From Echinococcus granulosus (lineage: Eukaryota; Platyhelminthes; Cestoda; Cyclophyllidea; Taeniidae): 64,000 nucleotides of DNA. The stretch's first letter is position 1, and each line of letters starts with the position of its first letter. The notes under the pieces are model-generated. The model had not been told where the DNA came from and did no database searches. It was given only the letters and a program-made list of their open reading frames with translations. Below are positions 52,578 through 64,000 of this stretch, piece by piece. The DNA lies in contig NW_020170381.1 in NCBI RefSeq assembly GCF_000524195.1, positions 1,410,880 through 1,474,879 of the forward strand, given 5' to 3'. The position numbers were made by a program, and so were the translations under genes.

Positions 52578-55500
52578 ATGGATGGGCATGCGTTTATGAA
52601 AATGCGGAAGCAGATTGAAGAAAATAATCAAGACGTCCGGGATTTTCTTGGTGATATGGATCAGTGGCGTCTGGATGTAGAGAGAAAAAGCGCGAGGCTG
52701 CGCTCCGAAGCAACAAATCAGAATGATTTGCCTCAAATTCGCAATGCTTTGCATAAGAAAAAGAAGAAGAAAAGTTCAATCAGAGTAACATTATTCTTCT
52801 CCCTTGTAGATTATCCATAGGCTCCTACGAGGTCAAAGGCTACTAACTCGGGCCGTATCAAGTCAGATGATTACAAGGCTTGGGATTCTTTCGACGTCGA
52901 TAAAGCACTGGAAGCTATTGATAGGCCTGAAAGTGAGGGAACCTCTGGGGAAAGCGAAACTGATGAGGAATTTGAGAACGAAAGACGAATTAGGTTGGCA
53001 GATGTTGAAAAGGAGCAAGGGAATATTCGCTTTAAGGTGTGGCTCGGATATCATCATTTGTTATCTCCCATAACTTATTGTTGTAGTTTCTAATCTTTGA
53101 ATACCAATCGGCTTTTAGCTGGATTTAATCACGATTGCCTTAAGCTGTCACGCATGTGCTTGGGTTTTCTGCCTCTTTTCAACAGCTACCGATTTTAGTG
53201 ATGTTTACTGAAGACGAATCGCACTTTTATTTGCCAGTATTGGTTCCGTAGCTCGTAGTGATATTGCCCTAAGCAGCCCTTATTTGTTATCTTGGTAAAG
53301 TCACCATTTGTCATGTGGGGAATATTTTCCGATATCAGAAATGCCAGATATCATTTCCTTCATTGATCAGAAGTAATATCTTGAATTTTGGTGTGTCTTA
53401 GCGGCAAAGTGGCTTTCCGTTTTTTTTTTTGCCGAATATTTTCCGCATGGAATCGGATTTCGCCTCATTTTTTCTGCAGTTTTAATTAGAAGCCATTGTG
53501 AGCAATAGCGTCCTCATGGTCGATTATTAAGTTCGGGAATCCAGTTTTTGGGACGGTGCCTGAATTTGTTTTTCGAGTCGCTGACTTTACCTGAATCTAT
53601 GTTGTCTACTTCCAATTTTCTTGCTTCCAAGGTCTCAGTGGTCTTTACTGTAATTATTTAAGTAGCCTATAACGGCTGCTACTTAGCTATTGCGCTCTCG
53701 TGTTTCGCTTTCATCACATTCTGGTGAATCATGCATCTGTTGATGTTTCTAGAGCATTTTAATTCCCTTTACAAACCTTAGTCCTTTTACCAATTCATGG
53801 CGCATTATTTTCCAATAGTTGACAGTAATTTTGGAAAAGCGCAAAAGCATTTTCATTTTATTGCTGAATTATTGCAAAATATTCGTGGAATCTTGCTCAA
53901 AATCTTGCATATTTAACGTCCAGCAAATTTTGTGGTTTTTTGCTGCTACGGCATGTGAAGTTGCATATTTTTCTAGTCAAGTTTTAGTAGTACCACTTAT
54001 GATGCGTCACATGGGCATCCAATGATAATTTTAAAAGCGCTTTATCTTTCAGTTGTTTAATGAAAATGTAGCTCATTGGCGATTTCCGTGTTTCAAACTT
54101 GTGTTTCAGGCTGTTCTATTCTTAGGTTCCTGTATTAATTCTAATGAGCTAATGCTTGTTAATTGGTCGCTTAATATTTGTGCATTAGTCAACCATCGTT
54201 TCCAAAATTGGCCTTCGTACTAACGTCGCTTTTTCTAACACTGTACAGGAAAGTAAATATGAGGAGGCAGTCGTATGCTACACCTCTGCTATCCGGCTCG
54301 CACCGGAGAATCCAATTCTCTACTCGAACCGAGCGCTGGCACTTTGCAAATTAGGGCGTTTCGCTTCTGCTGAAGCCGACTGCTCTACCGCCCTCACCAT
54401 TGATCCGAAATTAGTGAAGGCTCTCTACTGGTGACTTTTGTTTGCTCACTTCTCATGCGTTTTCGCCCCTGTTCAGATGAAGCGAATCATTTTTCAGGAT
54501 TGTTAAACTCAACATCTTTTGAACCTCTTCAATTAGTGTGTTAAAATGCCTCAAAGTAGGTTTTCGCCAAAAATTTTGTTTTAGTTGGGTTCATTTTTCT
54601 GTCTAAAAAGATTTAAAGCGCCGAAATTTATCTTTGTTAGTCCTCCGCTGCAGTCATGGTAGCGGATGCCGTTTACTTATTTTTTCTTTAAAAAGCTAAC
54701 TCGCATTACCTCGAAGTGACAGGTCTTCTTTGATTGCATTTCCTAAAGTCCTCTCTTGAATTTTTCCCGGATTTATTTGGAATCAACTGGCATTGATGAA
54801 CAATCACTGCATTGCACCTCATAATATTGCATGAATATTTACAATATGCTATCATGGATACAATTATTAGGCTATAATTATAGACCTTGTGGTGCTAATT
54901 TCCTTTTACTTTATTAGGTATAGTAGCGGGGATTTCTTTCACTTGGAAAAATTGCAATTTTTTAAAAAAACATGGTTATTTGGATGTACGGGTCCCTCTG
55001 CCAAAGATATGTATAGATTCAAATACAGAACTTTTCGCCGCTTACTGGCTACAATTGAGCCCACTTTGTTTCGATGTTGTTTCAGTATATTTCTTTTTAC
55101 ATCTTCGTGTAAACTTAGAGTAAATACCCTCTTTTGATTTTTTCTTATCCTAGCTTTGAATGTTACCCCCCTCATAATTTACTGCCTTTCCTTTGGTAGA
55201 AAAGGAAGTGGCATTTTATGTTTTCCGCCAGGTGGAAAAAGGACTAAATGACATTTTCACTTTATACTCAAAATTTTACTGCTCATGTTACAGTAATGGA
55301 GTTCTGTCATTTCATTGGAAATTGAAGCTGTTTTAGCCTTTGCTCAGCCATTTTGGTGCTCAGTGTTTTATCTATTAGGTAGTTGTTGGTAATCTTCGAG
55401 ACAGTTGCCTTTATCTCATCCCTTATAATAATTTATTTACATGCTGTAACTTAACAGAATGTTTCCTAGTTGCTTTATTTTCCGGGTTCACAATCGTATG

Positions 55501-57807
55501 GTTCATTCAAAATAGAACTCCTTGTGTCCCTTTTTGTTCCAGCTTTTTGCTTTTTTCGCAGTTTAAGATCAGAAGGGGAGAGGGCACACTTCAGCTACCG
55601 CCATGTTAGATGTTTGTACTGATTTGTGGACTAAGTCGTGCTGTTTAGCTTGGTCTCTTCACCCCTACCATGCCATCAAATTGGTAATCGCACAGATGAT
55701 TGCATTTTTACATTGCATTAGCATTTATGAGTGAAATGCTATTCCTTGTCTATTTCGAACAAGTAAATTACGTGCTTACGGTGACACCGTGGCACTTGGT
55801 GGAATGGACGGGAGTAGCGCGTGTTTTGGAATCGAGTGTTCTTATTTCAAAACGCATCCTTGCCATCTTTTTTTCTTTCTAAATGTTTTTCCACCAGCAA
55901 AAAACACTATAAAACAGTGATTTACTAAAAATGTGGAAAGGCGATCGCTTTGTTTTACTTACATTGGCTGAGATCAGCTAAGTTCATGCTCCACAACTGC
56001 AGAGTCATCATTCTTACTAACTTAACCTCTACTTTTCGGAGGAAAAGGTATTTTACCACAGCGCTGCATAATTTTATGTTATGAAAACATTTCAGGCGAA
56101 TGACTCCCCCTTTCTTTTTTAAGCTGTCTTTTGGCATTTGAATACATCTGCGTGCGTTTGGTTATTTTCGTTAGTTTACCACAACCGCCCTCGCGTTGGC
56201 GCTTTTCCCTTTAACTTTGTTTGGTTGAGCGACATCGTGATTTATCTTTTCACGTATATTTAATGATCTCAAAACGTTCATTTTTACTATTTTAGCAATG
56301 TTTTAATTTATATTTGATCCCTTGCTTGTATTTGCCGCTTGCTCGATACTTTTTTCTGATTAAACCTTTACGAAGTATTGTAATTTGCATTGATTGAATA
56401 TTGAAAAGCTTTAATTTTATTCTCCTTCGAATGCATCTACTTGGTCATTTCAATGTCGATTTTTTGAACCGATCACTACGATGCCTTACATCACTCACAG
56501 AATCATCCAGTAATTGGCTTCCACCGTATGGCGGTCGGTTCAAGTGCTGTCCACATTCCCTTGCAAGTAGTGGCTGAGGGAGGATGTGTACGAAAAACAC
56601 ACTAGTTTGATGATCCTCTGGTGGTTGTTTGCACGTGATTACCATTTTACACTCGATCGGATCTGGAGGCTGCTTTTTATTCCTGTCTCGAACTTTGTTG
56701 ACTATACAGGGCGCTGAGCTGCTATTTTTTACCTAACATCGCAATAAGCGGGCTTTTGCATCCCAATCTTTTCAATGCTATTCCTTCCAGTAATTTTTTT
56801 ACAAATTGAGGTGATTTTAATATAGTTTTCAAGCTATATAGTAATTCATTTTAAATTTGTCAATCTTTCTGGGGGATATTTTTACAATTTTTACGTGGAA
56901 AGAAGTGCCTTTTCCTGTTGCCGAAAGTTTACTTCACTCTATTTTTAATGACTCGCTTTTATATACTCCCGGGCTCATCCTTTTAGCTTGTCTTTTGCAG
57001 TCAATTGGTCTCTTCAATGCAGTAAACCGCTCTCCCACCAGACTCATACTAACTCTTTCCCGTCTTCCTTTCAGGAGGGCTCATGCCCGGAAGGCCCTTG
57101 GTAAATTGGAGGAAGCTGCAAGCGACCTGAAACGCGTTTTGGATATTGAACCGAGAAATTCCACTGCACTAAAAGACCTCAGTGCCTTGACTGGGGACTC
57201 CAATTTGCGCGCCGGTTTCATTAACTCCATCTTCAAGCTTATCGACATTTCGGAAGTTACCTCAAATGATTTACGTCACATCCCGATTTCAGAAGCTGGT
57301 GGCACCTGGTCGAAGTCGCAGGCCGGTGATTGTCAGAAAGTGCAAACGAACACCAATTTGTCGTCATCGAATTCGCAAGTTAGATCAGGCGACAGTGTTT
57401 TAATCCCTGGCGTTTCGTCTCAACTTGCTGTGACTCCGACAATGCCAACGGAGCCGCCCACCAATTGGTTTCAGATGGAGCGAGAACTGAGAGAGCTGAT
57501 CCCCTCGAGCCAAGGCCTTGCTCTTCCCGCAGTGGATTATTTGTGTTCCATCGAACCTTGGAACTATGCAAACGTGATAGGAAATAATCTTAATCCTTCG
57601 TGTCTTGGCCGCCTCTTAGCAGCATTTAGCATGAGCTCAAAACTGAGTTCAGCCCAGAAGGCTGAGCGAATGGCAGCTTTGGCGAAATTGCCGAGGTTCG
57701 ACGTGGCCTGGCTGTTGGCAGATAATGCGGATCGTGAGATTGCGGAGCAACTTCTTCAAGAAGTTCCATCTGAAAGTGTTGCCTCCCTCAAAACGTACTT
57801 TACCTAG
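52578..57807 (+). CDS. RPAP3: RNA polymerase II-associated protein 3 (R2TP co-chaperone)
   Basis: Four exons were read, 52578-52784, 52821-53036, 54249-54430 and 57075-57807 (TAG), all phase-consistent, giving 445 residues. The N-terminus (KQIEENNQDVRDFLGDMDQW) matches the characteristic RPAP3 start. A TPR block follows at about residues 130-235, including EQGNIRFKESKYEEAVVCYT and KALGKLEEAASDLKRVL. A linker rich in Ser and Thr leads to the RPAP3_C domain from about residue 329 to the end. In known animals RPAP3 links HSP90 to the R2TP complex for assembly of RNA polymerases, snoRNPs and PIKKs. Human RPAP3 is about 665 residues with two TPR blocks; only one is visible here. SPAG1 also ends in this C-terminal domain, but the N-terminus favours RPAP3. 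The exon 2 donor (AAG|GTGTGG) is weak. Confidence 0.9.
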
Positions 57808-58094
57808 ATTTCACAGTTTTTATCTATTCATGCCCCACTGTACATATATTGCGTATACATTTCTCTGTGATCTCTTGCGGGTCCCTTTTTTTCTTGGTTA
57901 ATCTGTGAAAAGATTTCAGTTACTCTTTTCCACTCAATGCCAAACACTTAATTTATAATCATTGCCACTGAGCGGATACGTTCGAAATTTAGTACCTGGT
58001 TGTGTTCCTTGCATTCGATTTTTTCCTGTCCTATCCAACGGCCAGGGAACTGTCTCGAGTGTAGCCGACGGTAACATAAGAAAAAATTAATAAA
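57808..58094 (+). terminator. 3' UTR with poly(A) signal, RPAP3
   Basis: AATAAA at 58089-58094 lies about 285 bases after the stop. It precedes a GC-richer patch (58130-58480) that has no recognisable domain. Confidence 0.5.
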
Positions 58095-58099
58095 ATTTT

Positions 58100-59390
58100 A
58101 CTTGCTAGTTTATGAAATGATCGTACAGAATTGTACCGCGGGGTCATCCGTATTGTCCTCTCCCCAGGCATAGATGCGTTGTGACTAACGCTGGTCGGGC
58201 TTGACCGCGACTGTGGCCTGGCTCTGTGTGCGTGTGTATGTGTATGATGAGTAAGGCGTCGAGACTTGTCACCTGCCCCCCTGCGATGGGGCTTTTTCAT
58301 CTCTCACTGGCAGCGTTGTGGTGCCCCATTATGGATGGGAAAACACGTGAATCATGCGAGGCAGACACCTCGCGGTTTCATTTGCAACAACGTGGCTTTT
58401 GTACACGCGCTTCCCCACCCCCTCTCTGGTCGTATGTTGACATGCACCCACGGGAGCAGTGAAGGAACCGTGTCTTCGCGACTCGCTACTGAGGCTTGTT
58501 CCCTTCGAAAAGTTTGTTGTTTCTGTTGCTTTGAGGCGCTGATATTTTTACCATCTGTTTGGCTGTGATTCATCGTTTCCTCCTGTACAAGGAGTTTACG
58601 AGTTTTAAGAACTCGAATTTAAGTCAATCTTTCAGTGGTCCACTTTGCCTCGGCTTCTTTGGACTTGCTTTAACCAAAGGAGGTGCCATATTCACTGCCT
58701 GGTATTTCAAAGTGTGTGGTTGTCCTGTAGTTTGCGTTTGTGTGGAGGCTGAGAGCTTGCATCACGTCGTGAAGGGTCGTACGGTTCCCATGAAGCCCCA
58801 GTAAACATCCATGAAATAATGATACCGTGGTTCATTTAACCAATTTTTTTGTCCGTACTTCAGATTTATGACATGCTTTTTCAACTCTGTAAAGTATTTC
58901 GCCACAGTGCTTGAATATCTACCGGCAATTCTTACTTTTTGCTTTAATTGGTCTGGACAAAATGTCATTTAACAGTCTTTTTGGGAATTTCTCTTACTAA
59001 TTAGTATGAGTCTTTCGCTGAATGCGTTAGCGACTGTGAAAATGTCTTCCAATGAATGCTTTCTTTTACTTCCAAGAGTGTGCGTGTTCACATAATTCAC
59101 ACTGGTACCACTTCTAACGGCTTTCATCGAAATTCGTATAATTGTTTCTTGTTTTTTTTTAATTGTATATTTGAATAATGCGATTACAAAATGACCTTAT
59201 GATACCTTGTTTCGAGAGCGTTGACATGCAGGCGTCAGAAGTACAAAAGTACTTCAGATTTCCTTGCTTTTTGAAATGCCTTGAAACAATCCAAATATAG
59301 AATGACGGGAAATCGTTCTTTTGGTGAGTTTGGCATGCAGTTGGTGCGTTTTATGTAAGGCAACTTGTCGAATTCGGTCAGGTGGCCCCA
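58100..59390. other. convergent intergenic region
   Basis: This separates the 3' end of RPAP3 from the 3' end of the - strand discoidin gene. A GC-richer patch (58130-58480), with a short GT-rich run near 58225-58245, stands out from the AT-rich background and may be a dispersed-repeat fragment. Overlapping short frames there show no domain. Confidence 0.4.
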
Positions 59391-62300
59391 CTAGTAGACT
59401 TGCACTTCACAAAGCGCCGCCAGATAGTCCTTAGGCCAGGTGGCCATCAAGCCGTAGGCTTCAACGATCACGTAACGCCCGGTTGTGGGTCGTTGACAGG
59501 TGATGTGGAGCTTGGGTGCGAAGACAGCGTCATTCAAGCGGGTTACGTGGCCACAGAGCTGCCGCCCGCCTGGTACGTACTCGCCCTCCACGTAAACGGC
59601 CACTCGCTCAAGGTTGTTCATGCGTAACACAAGCTCCGATGATCCTTGTAGACTTTGCGCTATCAGCTTGCGGTAGGCTTCCGCTATCGAAATGAATATT
59701 TAAGCGTAATGCCTAAAATTGTTGTTTATGCGGAAATGACTTAGGAATCAGTGAAGGTAATAGCCAAATGCGTTTTTTGTCGAATGTCCTCATAACACCC
59801 GGTGTGTTACTTAGGCTCCACTGCTTCTCCTTGTTACCGATATCAAGTGATGTGAGGCCACTTGAAATTGACCTAGCACTAGTGCGAGAGGGGCACGGGA
59901 ATTTATTGTGTTGTAATCAATTTATCATGTTTTCTACTAAGATTCAACAATCACGCTGCTTGAAAATCTGTAAAATGCACATACATGTATGAGACCATCG
60001 ACTCAAAGATAGTGAGTAAAAAAATTCTATTACGATAAATCTTTTGGAATTAGCATGTGATTGAACCACTTCATCATCTGCATTTCGATTATTGTCTCTG
60101 CATTCACGCAACCGTTTACACATTTTTAATAAGAAGATGAACAAAATGATTTAGGCTCTTCTCTGAAATTCACAACTGTATGATATGCCGATGTGGTTAA
60201 CCATTTAAGGCGTATTTCACATTTTCCCATCTAAAAGTCTACACAGATGCTTTATTTTAGTCCCATTGCTTGCACAGAAGTAGTGAAGCGAGTAATTTCA
60301 AATTTCATCCTCAAGAAATGAAAATGCGTCATCCTAATGTGAAAGGGTTTATGTGCATCAATGTCTTCACTCAGCCTACACCATAGTTCACAGTGGGCAG
60401 GGAAACAAGCTTTCGATAGCTTGCTAAAGTGCTAAATAAACAAGTCCAATTACCGAATTTAGAGATGTTATTAACAACGACTGATCTCACTCACAGCCGT
60501 GATACATAAATTTACCATAAAATACTAAGTTTCGAGACAATTTCTTTAAATTTATTCTATTTTTGGCTTACATTTTCCGTGACCACCAGTGTAGAGGATA
60601 ATGCCTTGGACTTCCTGTGGCTCTTGTAAGTCTACATACCAACTAGGCGTTTCTTGGAATGGCCAAGTGTACTGTAGGATAGTACACTGATGGAGCTGTG
60701 GCTCCACAGCGGAGACGGAGCGCAGAGCCCGCTTGCTGTTAGCCCTGAAATAGGCATCTTTTAACTGCTTTTCCTGCTGACCCATGGGCTTCCCCTCCTC
60801 CCTAGCTTCCTCCAGACCGGTAAAGCCGTCGACTGCACGCATTGCCACTTCGTCCTTGGCCACGTACCCCGCGTCACCCAACATCACGTCGTGTAGGCTC
60901 CAGTCATTGATCGGTGTAGTCGGCGAAAGGGGCTTGGGCGTTGCGTCGAGAAAGAAGGCAGAGCTGCGCGTAGGAGTGGTCTGAGACGGTGTCGGTAGGG
61001 TGGGTGGTAGGAATGAGTAGACTGGAGTTTGTGGATTCTGAGGCACCGAATTGTACGGCACTGGAGGCGATGAGGAAGATTTGCGTCTTGGATTTTCCGG
61101 ATTGTTTGACATCCATGCGTCTTTCTTATAGGCCAGGTTGGGAACTCGAATCGAATAGTACAGTTTTACATAATTTACATAAACATATTTATTTACTTTT
61201 TTTTAGTAAGTTTCATGCGCCAAGGCTTACAGTGAAGGGATTTGCTCATGTTTGAGTGGTTAGTTCTTGCCAAGTTATTTAAAATAGACTTTCAAATTGT
61301 GATTCTAGGTTTACGGAAGTAGTTGGCGTTTGTCATATTAGTATAGATCAAATTAATAATGAAATCCGGTTCTAGACTTTGATAACACATCAAGAGGCCT
61401 TTTTAGGTTATCCATTTTGGATTTAACACCAATCTTAAATATGAATTCATGTTTTTGACAAAGCCACTTTTTTTTAAAAAATGCTTCAGAATTTTGTACT
61501 CAACAGCTCCTTTGATTTGAATAAGCTTTAATTAAGGTTCTCGAAAGTAGTGCACTGAAATATGTGTACCATTGCCAAGTGAATGAAAATAAGTTTTGAT
61601 ATTAGCTTTCATTGGATAAAATGAAAGCATGAAATACGTAAACGCTATATTTTGAAATAAGCACATCCCACCCGCAATTATGATTTGAGAACGCTAAGAC
61701 GTGTAGAGATGGAAGAATAGGGGACTCACCACAGGAGCTTTTGTTGTTGATGCGGAAAAAGCCGGGCTCGCAATTGCCGCGTTGACGGCAGCCCAACAGC
61801 CCGACGCGCATTGCGATGCGGCCCCGCCAGCTGATTGGGTGAATGCGCACGTAGCGTGCCACCACCGTCGCCGCCAGGTAGTGCACGCGCTCCGTCAGGG
61901 TCTGCGTGTTGCCCGTGAACACCTTTACGTAGGAGAGAAAATTCACCTTTTTTGCCCAAAAGGCTCCTTTGTCTCCGCAACCAACAATGATTTTGGGCAC
62001 TACCACTATTATGCAAGGTACCAGAAAGAAGGAAAGGACAGCATCTTCTTTGTCAAATCCCCATCCTCCTGTTCCCGAAACTCAGCATTTTTGGTACAGC
62101 CTACGTAACTTCAAATCAAACTTAGATCAGAAAAGGAACTCTCAGTTGAAAAAAAATCGACAATAGTCCGGTGTAATATCAACTGAGTAAAGAAGCCTAT
62201 GGAACTGTGCTTAAAAATGTTATGAATTTAGTATACATCCGCAAGAAAAATAAATGCAAATAGTTTACTGAAATTATTGCTTCATAATCCAAAATGTATA

Positions 62301-63411
62301 TTCATGTAGGAGATCATAAAACTGCATAAGCTTAAAGAAAGTCGAGAGAATCTTTATTCGCTACTTTAATGCTTGGATTATGATCCCTGAGAAATGTTAT
62401 TGAGGAGAGGAATGAGAGGCGATTACAAAATTACATTGAACTGGAATGCATAGTTCCAATGGCTTATTTTAGCAACTGCATCTTGCAGAGCCATTTCCGG
62501 TATCCTTTTTTTGTGCCTATATCATATGTTAAATTTTGTCTTGGATATGTAACCATCGACTCCACCTTAAACACTGTAACTAAGGTTTCCATTCTGAATT
62601 TTATTAATTGATATAGGTCAAAGTGTTTGATCCAGTTTTTATCTGTATTGTTAGTAAATAACCCATTGCTTTGCCAAACTGGAGGGTAAGTGTGTCGAGC
62701 TGGTGGACTTACGCGTTGATCCAGGTGTGCGGCATCCTTATAGAAGAACCATAGCAAGCTGTCGTTGCTATAGGACAATTTGAAAAGCGTTACGTATTGT
62801 TGCCACTTGCTGTCCCCGCGTGGTCTGAGAACAATCCCGGTAATAAGAGTCGGTGGACCCAGATCGATTTGGTACCACTGCATTCCTGATAAGCAAATAT
62901 GCAACACGATCAGCTAATTTTGCGTTTTCTGACATGACACTATTAAAGTTTTGAAAGAGATAAACTCTCAACTTTCAAAGGAATTGATTTTAGGCTCTTT
63001 TCTACAAAGCTTATTCGTTTTGGGCTTTGTATTTTGAAATACAAAAGGAATGATAACTGACCATTCTGGCGTTTCGCACACCAAGCTTTGTTGCTGAAAT
63101 AGTGCCCATCTTCCACAGTGCAAGTTTTCCCATGCTTTTTGCTGCGAGTTGTGGAGGCGCCATAGCGGGCGTACGGCGGAGTTCCGAGCAATTGTCGACA
63201 CGCTAGAAGCAAAAAAGTGGTGGATCAAAAGTGTCCTCTTTCGTAATAAAGCCTAAATACTGCGGGACTCACGCTGACACCCGATAAGTTCAACACGAAG
63301 ACTTGGATGCCGATTCCATGTGAATGGATAAATACGAACGAAACGAGTGACTACAGCCTCATCCAGGTACGTGTGCTTCACTTGGTAGGAGTCTATGTTC
63401 CCTTCAAAGAT
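59391..63411 (-). CDS. tandem discoidin (F5/8 type C) protein with fucolectin-like C-terminus (5' partial)
   Basis: Six phase-consistent - strand exons were read: 63411-63273, 63202-63062, 62885-62713, 61922-61730, 61120-60572 and 59683-59391 (TAG stop). The 5' part lies beyond the window. The first exon is the end of one F5/8 domain (TRFVRIYPFTWN, ELIGC). The next three form a complete F5/8 domain: it opens at CRQLLG, has WYQIDLG in the middle and RYVRIHPISW then LLGC at the end. The last two form a third, fucolectin/F5/8-like unit (SWYVDLQEP, then CEVQVY at the C-terminus), preceded by a Pro/Ser/Thr-rich insert of roughly 80 residues. Such domains bind glycans, lipids or collagen outside the cell. 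No transmembrane segment or GPI signal is seen at the C-terminus, so secretion is inferred. The specific ligand is unknown. Confidence 0.85.
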
Positions 63412-64000
63412 CTGTGTTTAAAGCACATTCAAAACATCAAGTGTTGACTTATGTTCTAAAAGTGCCGCAGTACCTTTCATAAACAATTAAATGGAAGGTG
63501 AGTAAAAGATCTCAATAATTGTCTTTTTATCAGAATCCAATTTCTCGTGTTGGATTCGTTGATCTTCAGCCGTAGTTGAACTAATATCCTTAACAGGGAA
63601 GAAGGAATGAATGGTTTAGTACACTGATAAATTTCAGGCAGGTGCTTCCCCTAGATGGCATTCATGTATCTCACGAAGATGTGCTTATTTAAAGATAATT
63701 TTATTCATTGTTTTAAGTACAAATTCAACTAAAGTATGACTTAGTGACCATCAATTAGCAGAACATCAGTGTAAGTGGTGCGATTAATCCTTAGCTGACC
63801 ATTTTATTCGACGAGAGTCTGCACATGCCAACAGTAGCTGAAGAAGTAAATATTACCATGTGCTGCGATGAAACGGCAAAAATGTGGGCAAATGTCAACA
63901 CCTGTTTGATATTTTTGACAGGCTCTGATCAGTGGCAGTTATGCTATCTGAATTTTCCCGTTTCATTATTCACTGTGTGGATTACACTAAATTCACCTGA
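63412..64000. other. window end, probably intron of the discoidin gene
   Basis: The exon at 63411 starts in phase 0 after an acceptor, so an upstream exon is required. I could not identify the remainder of the first F5/8 domain in this last stretch, so that exon is probably outside the window. Confidence 0.4.

Noticed and set aside
61602..62016. Two long overlapping - strand frames and a + strand frame at 61782-62108
   Set aside because: Only the - strand frame within 61730-61922 continues the F5/8 domain in phase; the others are shadows or run into intron.
1..64000. CRISPR arrays, bacterial operons, prophage or rRNA genes
   Set aside because: None seen; the spliced genes are animal families.

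Overview
This is a eukaryotic, AT-rich nuclear DNA window with one 100-N scaffold gap. Five intron-containing protein genes can be supported. Each was assembled by reading exons, splice sites and phase by hand. The protein families are animal ones: an RBMS/Shep-type RNA-binding protein, a type I asparaginase with ankyrin repeats, RPAP3, a PPxY-tailed membrane protein and a tandem discoidin protein. Animal gene content, very AT-rich non-coding DNA, several-kilobase intergenic tracts and a possible trans-splice acceptor just upstream of one start codon are compatible with a parasitic flatworm (cestode or trematode). That assignment is inference; nothing in the window fixes the species.

Layout. 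Positions 1-16.9 kb are almost gene-free, with a gap inside a TA microsatellite. A nine-exon gene on the + strand (16.9-25.7 kb) encodes the RBMS/Shep-like protein. A second desert runs from 25.7 to about 42.4 kb. An eight-exon + strand gene at 43.6-47.9 kb encodes the asparaginase. Positions 48.1-50.4 kb hold no firm gene, but do hold short cysteine-rich and signal-peptide-like frames. At 50.5-52.0 kb the - strand carries the last two exons of a single-pass membrane protein with PPxY motifs. RPAP3 follows on the + strand (52.6-57.8 kb, four exons). It faces a - strand gene at 59.4-63.4 kb with discoidin (F5/8 type C) domains and a fucolectin-like C-terminus, whose 5' end lies beyond the window.

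The genes do not form one pathway: post-transcriptional control, asparagine or lysophospholipid metabolism, HSP90/R2TP co-chaperone work, membrane scaffolding and extracellular glycan or cell binding are represented separately. The most concrete anomaly is a reading-frame break inside RRM2 of the RBMS-like gene, best explained by a duplicated TC dinucleotide. No clearly new biological system was found. The best candidates for undescribed content are the small cysteine-rich/signal-peptide-like frames at 48.7-49.7 kb, the unassigned exon-like segment at 42.4 kb and the degenerate repeat pair in the asparaginase introns.
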